From Lineus longissimus (Eukaryota > Nemertea > Pilidiophora > Heteronemertea > Lineidae): a stretch of 64,000 bases of DNA. How positions within the stretch are numbered: position 1 is the stretch's first letter; every line of letters begins with the position of its first letter. Positions 56,435-64,000 of this stretch are shown piece after piece. The position numbers were made by a program, and so were the translations under genes. Below the pieces are notes generated by a model. That model was not told the DNA's origin. It ran no database searches and saw nothing but the letters and a program-made list of their open reading frames with translations. The DNA is taken from positions 15,440,001 through 15,504,000 of the forward strand of contig NC_088317.1 of NCBI RefSeq assembly GCF_910592395.1, read 5' to 3'.

Positions 56435-56665
56435 CTTGAGAAGATCTACGATGGACATCATGGGATTCCACCTTTGGCCACAAGGGGGCCAAGCATGAAA
56501 ATCTTGATATTTGAATTAGGCCTTGGCTGTTTGTTCCATTCTTACCAAACCTCTTGATCTAACAAGGATACACAACATAACATCCAGGGTTGTGGATTTG
56601 ACCTACTTTTTAAGGTCATAGAGGTCAACTGTGTAAATTGACAGTTATTGCTTTCAGCACTCTGA
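56435..56665 (+). repeat. fragment of the 26.6-kb-type transposon subunit
   Basis: TTGGCCACAAGGGGGCCAAG, then TTACCAAACC/TTTGATCTAAC-like words, then TTTGACCTACTTTTTAAGGT continuing CATAGAGGTCAACTGTGTAA then ATTG. The order matches one internal subunit of 26572-27688, including the AGGTCA-nnn-AGGTCA word. Confidence 0.65.
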
Positions 56666-57564
56666 TCTCTGTTAGTTTTCATGATTTTTGTTGGGTTTGA
56701 CAAGTAATACATCTTCAACCCTGGGGAACCATCAACAATCTGTTGGTTATGATGGTCATGACATCTGTCCAGTCTGAATTCAATATCGATTTCAACTCGC
56801 TGACTGCTTTTCCGATAACTCAAGTATGTAATGAAAGATACTTCGGCAAAAACACACATGCAATATGAGATGTGAGTGTCTGTCCATGCCCTTCAGAATG
56901 CTGAAGGTCATTGGAAAGTGAAATAAGTCATGCTTTCAACTATCGTCCTCCTAAAATGTTCTGTGAAGTATGTGCGCCGGTGGTGGATACAGACATTTTG
57001 GAGAGGAGAAATTTTAAATTGGTGTTACATTTAACTATGGAATCATGCATACAATAGAATGTTTACAGTTCTGTGAACATGGTACATTGTACATGATGTG
57101 CATATCCATCCTCAAATGCCATTAGTGAGAGCGAACTTCTTTGGCCACCCACTGTGTAGATTATCAGTAATCTACTGATGCCATCCATCAATTATGGAAG
57201 TTAAGTCGTCCCGAGACAAAAATTTGTGAAAAGCGTTTGAATCTTCGTCACTAATGAAATATAACATGTGATTGATGGTGAGGGAACCTTCCATATTCTA
57301 GGTTATAACAAGTCTGTGGTGAAAGTCTGAAGGAACTACTGTATTTGTGTTAAAACGGATTTGGATGGTTTTTGAACCGGACCCAAATACTTGTACCGGT
57401 TTTCTTTGAATGATGGCAGGATTGCACATCAGCAACAAAAACCCGGTTAATGAATAAAAGAAAGTTTTGTGTCTGATATCAAGTACGATATAGGTTGTCA
57501 TCCAAGTATATACTTTTGCCCCTGTCTGTCCTGAAACCTTTCAGTAGAACTCAGACATGTCAGA
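56666..57564. other. intronic stretch, nothing recognised
   Basis: No exon or element. CTCAGACATGTCAGAT at 57549-57564 matches the core of the 49-bp minisatellite unit once, outside the array. Confidence 0.4.
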
Positions 57565-57745
57565 TGAAGTGCTTCTCGAGCACTACAAGCTGAGCATTTC
57601 TGACCGGTATCCATTTATGCCTTGGTGGAGTGAGGCGAGTTAGACTAAGAGACGAAATGCCTGGAGTCTCACGCTGACAGTGGGTATGGAATCATGGATC
57701 TCTTGATGGCTAGCTGCTACACCACCACACTATTTCATTCCTAAG
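57565..57745 (-). mobile_element. tRNA-derived SINE, minus orientation
   Basis: On the minus strand it reads GTGTGGTGGTGTAGCAGCTA, then ATCAAGAGATCCATGATTCC, a decayed B-box region, then ACCCACTGTCAGCGTGAGAC, then CTCACTCCACC. It matches 54318-54465. The 3' part of the minus-strand reading contains a small stem (GTGCTCGAGAAGCAC). Confidence 0.7.
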
Positions 57746-58566
57746 GGGCCTGAAATAGTTAATCTCTGTCGAACACATAATCCTATCCAATAGTGAATGC
57801 TATCTGCGGATGTAACCATTCTGGCCATATTTCAGCTAATTGCAATCTAATTGTCCCCAGAGGAGATTTTGGCCTCTAATCCATTTGTCCGATGTGGAAA
57901 CATTTGCAGTGTCTAGATGTGTTCACTTTGAATATCAGTTGACCATCTCAAGTATAAAAGTTCTCAATCAATACTCCTTGGTGGACTTTGAATGAACACC
58001 ATGTTCTGCCGAAATTTGAACTGAATTGTCTGATTCTGCATCCAGTTAGGGATGGTTGGAGATTGGAAATGTTTCTTATCAGTCACTGAATATTCATTTC
58101 TTTAAATTGTAGTATCTGTAGTATCTGAAGCACCCATGCTTGCTCTCAGACTCGCCCACAACCCTGCAGTAAATAAGCTGGACCCGCCTTTAGTTTTCCC
58201 AGCGACTCTAGTGCAAAGTAAATACTGCACTGTTTTAAATGAAAATACCAATATTCATGATGCAAATTCAAGAACGCGACCAAATTAATTGAGGCAATAT
58301 TGAAATGCTCATCCTGATGAAAACTCCAATCATGCAGATGATTTTCATTGGCCAGCTCCCAAATTAATATTTTCTGGCTAAATTCAGTTAGGTATTGGCC
58401 ATTAGGACATATTGATCCTTCAGAGAAAATATAATTTCAATGGTTCATCACGTCTATGGCCAGATTTTGGGCACGATATTAGAAAAGCATTATCTAGTGG
58501 TTGAATGTCTCTTACTTTTCAGTCATCATTTACTCTCTGGTTGGTAAACCTGTGGCAAAGTTTCTC
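57746..58566. other. intronic stretch, nothing recognised
   Basis: No exon or repeat was seen. Confidence 0.4.
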
Positions 58567-58835
58567 TCTTTTCCAGTTTACATCTTTTCAACTAGGTGGT
58601 GTTGATGCTACCAGACAAGTATGTAGGCCTGCAATTTGAGAATACAGTAGGCCTTGACATCCTTACTTGATTATCCCAAAACTTTGTGAGTTTTGCAGCT
58701 CTTCTAGTATCTTTTCCAGTTAACGTCTTTTCAACTGGGTGCAGTTGAGGACACCAGAAAAGTATGCAATTTGAGAGAAGGACTTACCATGCTTACTTGG
58801 TTATCCTAAAATTTGTGGGTAATGCAGTTCTGAGT
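58567..58835 (+). repeat. tandem duplication, about 140 bp x 2
   Basis: CTTTTCCAGTT.AC(A/G)TCTTTTCAACT.GGTG, then ACCAGA.AAGTATG, then GCAATTTGAGA, then CTTACTTG(A/G)TTATCC.AAAA.TTTGTG recur from about 58570 and 58711. Confidence 0.8.
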
Positions 58836-59354
58836 GTACTTTGTGCACTATGGTCTGAATGTGTTAAACTTTAACTTTGTTCTCAATCTGCTCATGTATT
58901 GCTTAGAGGCTACAGACTGCAAGATTGGGAACGAATTAGTAACTAGACTAGTCTGTATTGTCTCGACTTACCAATTCTAGCTCTTCGCCTTTTAAAAGAC
59001 ATTTGAAAGGGGCACAGGGGCAAGGTTATTGAATTATCTAATGTTATACACTTTGTTCTTTCAACCAATATCGGGCAGGTAAAATAGACTACCAACCTTT
59101 TGACATGATTGATAGTTTTTTCAAAGACATTTCTGGGTTTTGAAAAATTGAATATCAATAGCTGTAAAGCTTACCTTTTGCTTACATGTACGTTTTTCAA
59201 ACCATCAGAACTTTGTGTGTTCCCAAACCGATGAAATAAAGTCAAATTGTATCTGTCAGGAAGATTTCGATCAATCTGCAACAACTGGCAATGATGACAA
59301 TGTCTTGGCTTTCATTGTCAATTTTATGTCACCATTGATCTGAAAACTCATTTC

Positions 59355-59465
59355 CATTGAAATTGCTTCCAAAACGGCTTCAAAGAAACTAATTTGCTTA
59401 AACATTGTTTTGAAATTGCTTCCAAAACTGCTCCAAAGAAACCAATTTGCTTTAACGTTGTGTAA
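59355..59465 (+). repeat. tandem repeat, 52 bp x 2
   Basis: TTGAAATTGCTTCCAAAACG, then GCTTCAAAGAAACTAATTTG, then CTTAAAC recurs with few changes 52 bp downstream. Confidence 0.85.
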
Positions 59466-60814
59466 TTGTCACTCTACCCATTACTGTACTCTTAAAACGG
59501 ATTTAAAAGGGGATGATATTGGCCCTAAAAAATATCCTACTGCTTTTAGCATGTTTAGTTACAGTGCGTGCTTAAACATGTTAAACCTATGTTAAAAAGA
59601 TTTTAGCATTATGCGTGATCTGCAAAAAGTGGTTTAACAAAAAAAGAAGCACATTCAGTGATGCTAGGGTTGCATAACAGCTGAAGTGTATTAGGTTTGA
59701 TGGCATTTCAAAAAGTGCACAGAGATGCTTTCATAAAAAACTTTCCTTTTAGTGACTAAACTCTTCATAGAATTAATGAATCAGGTTTAAATTTACAGTA
59801 ATTTGAGGTGCAAAACGTTTGGAGGTAACTTATTTCCTGTGGAGGTTTATGATAGTAACTACAGCAGTTATTCTTGGGGAGACTGGCCACCTAAGCCTTG
59901 GCTGGTAGCCTGTCTTGGGCATGTTAGGGAAGAAAAACTCTTGTACTGTTACATATATAACCTGTGCAGAAAATGCATGTGATAGATCCACTGAAGTCAG
60001 CGGCTTTATCACAATCTTTAACATGTTTGATGGTCGAGCAATTAATATCTAACTCGAATGCAGAAGTGCATTGAACTTTGTATCTTGGTCAATAAAGTAC
60101 CAGTAGAATACCCATGTTTTTGCTCTTGGTCAGAAATACCAGATATGAGACACTCTCGACAACAGCTGTATCTGAAACAGTACCCGCGTCTCATGTACAG
60201 GTCTGACCTGATTGAATTGTGTCATGTCGGTGGCTTTGTCAAGTACATGTAACCCCATTACATGCTCCGCTTGCTCAAATTGCCTCCCTGGTATCCTGTA
60301 CCTCAACAAATGAAAGATATTGAGAGGATGTTGTGATCATGATTCTTTGCCCTCCCATGAGAAAAGGAGGTAGAGGAAAAATGTTAAGCCAATTATTGTC
60401 AAATGTAAAAGCACTTGTGCGTAGCCACAGAGGTGATTGTCTTAAGATATAAAAAATTGAGGATATAGGTTGTGTGGGTTGCATCTTTGGCCAATGTTGG
60501 AGGTGGAATCTTTAGCTTAACCTTATATGAAAGCGCTCGTATGGGAATGTCATTTATACATTTCAACATGATTTATTAATCCAAAGAAACTCTGATATCG
60601 CGACAGAAATAGGTTTTCGTCAAATTTGAATATCAAAGTTTGGCACACCAGAGCCTGTGGGCAAACCGAATCAGCCATGCATCTCATGAGCTCTAACTGA
60701 CTTTTCAGTTGAAAACTTATTATTATCTTCAAAGCGATTGGGTTAAGGTGGCCTTTGCCTGTACGGTTCCACAGCATGCCATAGACGGCAAGCTGTTAAT
60801 AAAATCTCATCTCC
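59466..60814. other. intronic stretch, nothing recognised
   Basis: No exon, element or array was seen. Open frames are short and have no domain. Confidence 0.4.
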
Positions 60815-61125
60815 TGAGAAGGTTTAGATGACAGAACTGGTTGGTTGATGGCTCTTGGGAATTGGTTGCTGATCATGTGGTTTCAGGTCATGTCATGGGT
60901 TGCCTGATTAGAATCAGCTCTGTAACTTATCAGCCCTGTGCCTCAGAAGCCATGGTATTTAGTTGAGTGTCAACTGTCATCCCCTGAGAAACTTAGGTCG
61001 CAGAGCTACAAAATGCAATTACCAGCTCCAGGTGTAAAACAGCTGTGAGTTGATGGGGCTCGGGAATTGGTTGATGGATCTTGGGAACTGGTTGCTGATG
61101 AAGTGGTTTCAGGTCATTTCCTGTT
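60815..61125 (+). repeat. degenerate duplication with TTGGGAA.TGGTTG words
   Basis: CTTGGGAATTGGTTGCTGAT followed by GTGGTTTCAGGTCAT occurs at about 60853. CTTGGGAACTGGTTGCTGAT with the same continuation occurs at about 61079, preceded by an extra CTCGGGAATTGGTTGATG copy. TCATCTCCTGAGAA/TCATCCCCTGAGAA also recurs. Confidence 0.7.
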
Positions 61126-61859
61126 TCTGACTTGACTGTATACATCTGATGATCGAACTGGTAACAGAAAATCAGTTTCAGACTTCGGCCGATTCATTTA
61201 ATGTCAGATATGACGTTGGCTTGACAAAGCTAAGCAGGAATGGTCAGGCCTCAGATGTTCTATTGAGATGGTAAAGGATCTTTATCTATAGATCTTTATA
61301 GATATTCCTTATACTAATTGTCAATTCTCTAATAACTCGTCATGGCTATCTATTTACAGCTATCTATTCATCATGTTCATACCTGTCTAGCCATAGCATT
61401 AGCATCGCAATAGCCATCTAATCAGCAGATTCTCCGATTCCTTTATTGGCGAGTAATGGCTGATGAGACTGTCTGCCTGTAACAATGAGGAGACTGGCAG
61501 GTTTAGTCATTACATGGCGCTGTTTAAGATGAGGCGTTCGTTGTTATCGTCATGCTCTATGGATTGCAAAGATGACTATCGACAGATAACAATCTTGATT
61601 CCAGAGAATTTAAACGAAAGCTGTAGCAAAACGCTTATATAATTGAGGAGTATTGAATGGCCTGGTAAAAACGGGAGGGAGGATAGATAGGAACAGGTTT
61701 TCATCCTGAATCTTAGCAATTTTCAGGATATCAGACAGTGGCACATGCAGTACTCAACTTAAATCACTTCCCATGGGTACATAAAGGGAAGCTCTTCATT
61801 AACGTAGGGAAATCCAGGTTCCTGCGTACCTCTCATGTGATTGTGAAGAGCATACCCTA
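61126..61859. other. intronic stretch, nothing recognised
   Basis: GATCTTTATCTATAGATCTTTATAGATAT at about 61270-61300 is a small AT-rich palindromic patch. Nothing else was seen. Confidence 0.4.
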
Positions 61860-61997
61860 GGGTCAGGTTGTAAGAAAGCATGTTAGCTCATAATAACATC
61901 ATGCCGTGCTGATATGTTGTTAAATGTGCATGGATGTACATGTAACAACATGTCAACATGATGTTATAAGCTAACATGCTTTCTAACAACCTGGCCC
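61860..61997. mobile_element. palindromic MITE, 138 bp, about 40-bp arms
   Basis: The left arm (61860-61903, GGGTCAGGTTGTAAGAAAGC, then ATGTTAGCT) and right arm (61957-61997) are inverted copies with few mismatches and small gaps. The centre of about 50 bp contains a second weaker inverted pair (ATATGTTGTTA versus TGTAACAACAT). No coding sequence. Confidence 0.85.
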
Positions 61998-62879
61998 AGC
62001 ACTTGCTCAATAACCCTTTGCCCCTTGTGTCAATGTAGTCATCGTTGGGTCATGCTCCCTTTGTTGCTAGGACTATCTTTGATATTAATTCGAAGACCCT
62101 GACCAGCACACCATCTGATTTAATTTCATGTAGGATCTACATGTAGCTCTCCCAGATTCCCAATGTCAATGTCCAGTCATTTCAGGCTTGTATCAATGTA
62201 TAGTAATTACCAGCGAGCCATGTCCCCCTCCATTATAGGACTATCCGTCTTGGTATATCAGCTACAAGTGGCACTTCATGGCACCTTGGGATGGTAGTAA
62301 GTAGACATTTCATGTGTACAGACTATTGCTGCCATTCCGTAATTAGCCTCACGGGTATTCTTGCCGATACTCGAGTGTTGAAATCAATTTCGGCAATTGT
62401 GCGAGTTGTTTTCTGTGGGGTTCTGGCCATTGACTGAAAGGTGTCCATTGTTATTTTAAAATTCTGGTATGCATAGGTATCAAAGTATCACTGCAGTTTA
62501 TAGCTTTGGCCAATTATGACCAGGTGTTTCTGTCTTCAGCCTTGGTCCTGCTACTGTTTAAAATTTGTCACTGACTTATTTCTTTTATGATTCTCCCCGA
62601 CTGCAGATATAAAATATTTTGATGTAAAATGTTTCGTCTCCATGGTAACTAATGATGCAGCATCAATGGGGATGTTTTTTTTGTTGAAGTGATGATGACA
62701 GTACATGGTATTATGAGCAAAAAGATAGACTTATTTATTATCCCAATGCCTAGTTTGGTACGAATATAGGTTTACCATTGATGGTGCCTCCGACTTAGGA
62801 AATTACTTGCAGGTGGGTAGGCAGATTGGTTTCATATTAGGGTAAAATTGAACTGGGGAGGTGCCTTGTGATTCCAACT
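61998..62879. other. intronic stretch, nothing recognised
   Basis: No exon or element. CTTGCAG|GTGGGT at 62808-62820 is a weak AG-GT juxtaposition without a clear pyrimidine tract. Confidence 0.4.
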
Positions 62880-63130
62880 GCAGAACAGGTCATCCAATGG
62901 GCTTGTATTTTCTGTGGCAGCATTGGGTTGGGTGAGAAAGCTGCCCTATCAATTTCGGGCCAGATCTGATGTCTAGCATGTCTGGTATGGCTGCCAGGTG
63001 GCCATCTTGGATTTTACATTCTGGGCTGTAAACTGCAATACGTGTCATTTGATGGGCTTCAGTTTTCAGTGGCATGATAAAGTGTGGTAGGAAAGGTATC
63101 CTATGATCAATTCTGGGCCCGATACAAGAC
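62880..63130 (+). repeat. duplication, about 160 bp x 2, with a GGTGGCCATCTTGG block
   Basis: GTCAT.CAATGGGCTTGTATTT and GTCATTTGATGGGCTTCAGTTT, then TCTGTGGCA/TCAGTGGCA, then G(G/C)(T/C)...ATCAATT(T/C)(C/T)GGGCC, occur from about 62890 and 63047. Between them ATGGCTGCCAGGTGGCCATC continuing TTGG resembles the repeated block at 5745-6113. Confidence 0.6.
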
Positions 63131-64000
63131 CAGAAATATGATGCAATCACTATCTAGAAGACATTAACACCACTGTGCTTCCAGCTTAGGATCCATGTGT
63201 TTTCCCAATGCACCATAACTTGTAAAAATTCAATGCATTCATCATATCTAATTAATCTCAATGCAAAACAGGCAATAACAGACTTAAGAAATTTATAAGT
63301 GATTTGCATAAGTGATTGATGCTTGTGTAATAATGCTTTGAGCATTTTGAATTCAGTCAATATTTGAGATAGCTTTACCGAAATCTTCACAACTATATTG
63401 CAACATTTACTTTTGCTGAAACCCACTTCAGCAACACATTTTCTTAGCTTTCTAGTGTTCTAGTGCAAGATAGACGATATCTGACTTGGAGAATTTTCAA
63501 GATATTTGCATTATTGATTGGTACACTCGCTCGCCAAGAAATACTAATGATGGTGTGGTTTAGTAGAAACATTACACTGCGACAAACTAATGATGGGCAC
63601 ATGGTGGGTTTTGATACCTGCCATTGACGTATCACATCTCTTGTGACCTCAGTCGAGTCACTTGTCCATTAAATGTGACTTTGAAGCAAGATTCTTGTGC
63701 CGGCATACTTGTAAGGCAAAATATCATCATCATCGTGTTATAGTTCATTGACTTGCTTTTAATAACTATGCAAATGTTTAAGTCTTTTTCCAGGCTATGA
63801 ATTTTGTAGTTGTTATGAGGTCACGGTCTTCGAACTAATAAGTTTAGCTGTTGGGTTTTAACTCCAAACGTAGAACAAAAGGTTTAAGAACATGTTTTAG
63901 AAGTCATTAGTCAACTCGGGGTTCCCCAATTGAGGAAGAATTATTTCATGTATTCATTGTTGGCTCATGTTTTTAGATTATAGGTGGTTATCCACTTTCT
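63131..64000. other. intronic stretch, nothing recognised
   Basis: AT-rich sequence to the window end. No exon, array or inverted-repeat element. Confidence 0.4.

Larger units (their letters stand above)
55467..64000 (+). other. CASK: CASK intron 2, 5' part
   Basis: It starts with the donor GTGAGT after exon 2. No match to the next CASK exon, which would encode a segment resembling [20 protein letters not shown], was found to the end of the window, so intron 2 exceeds 8.5 kb. Besides the listed repeats the sequence is AT-rich with chance open frames only. Confidence 0.85.

Noticed and set aside
62808-62820. CTTGCAG|GTGGGT as a ratchet point in intron 2
   Set aside because: Weak pyrimidine tract and non-optimal donor. 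CAGGT words are expected at this rate by chance.
55467-64000. CASK exon 3 in the right end
   Set aside because: No segment resembling [20 protein letters not shown] was found by eye. A translated search would settle it.

Overview
The window is intronic DNA of an animal nuclear genome. It is AT-rich, has no dense ORFs, and is full of MITE-like elements, tRNA-derived SINEs and tandem repeats with canonical GT/AG splice signals. The one exon I can identify with confidence is at 55354-55466 (+). It encodes the glycine-rich loop and the VAIK-lysine strand of the CaM-kinase-like domain of CASK (the CASK/LIN-2 membrane-associated guanylate kinase scaffold) and corresponds to the second coding exon of vertebrate CASK. 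The repeat types (cgtcgtc/aggtgagc elements, tatagcgcctttc repeats, many MITEs) suggest a marine invertebrate bilaterian. The phylum cannot be settled from the sequence.

Layout: 1-55353 is read as the 3' part of a very long CASK intron 1, because I could not find the first coding exon in the window. 55354-55466 is exon 2, and 55467-64000 is the start of intron 2, with no exon 3 found. At the left edge (130-251) there is a textbook recursive-splice (ratchet) site: a polypyrimidine tract and CAG joined directly to GTAAGT, followed 62 and 85 nt later by two more GTAAGT donors. This matches the architecture of a recursive-splicing exon in a long neuronal-gene intron.

Intron 1 holds several distinct structures. 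There is a 4.66-kb array of about 95 copies of a 49-bp unit (43078-47734), a 46-bp array (33419-33999), and an 86-bp array nested inside a larger repeat (40650-41640). There is a perfect 77-bp inverted repeat with a 7-nt loop and a tRNA-like core (27959-28119). A 1.1-kb transposon (26572-27688) carries CTCF-like and DR3 nuclear-receptor-like motifs in each internal subunit. Several dispersed families are each recognisable from copies within the window: a TA-flanked MITE in six places, a 190-bp repeat in five places, and tRNA-SINEs in at least four places.

Apart from CASK, the only open reading frame with coding-like composition is a short acidic one at 51451-51762, which I do not recognise. 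No rRNA, CRISPR, operon or intact transposase was seen. All other open frames look like chance or repeat-derived frames.
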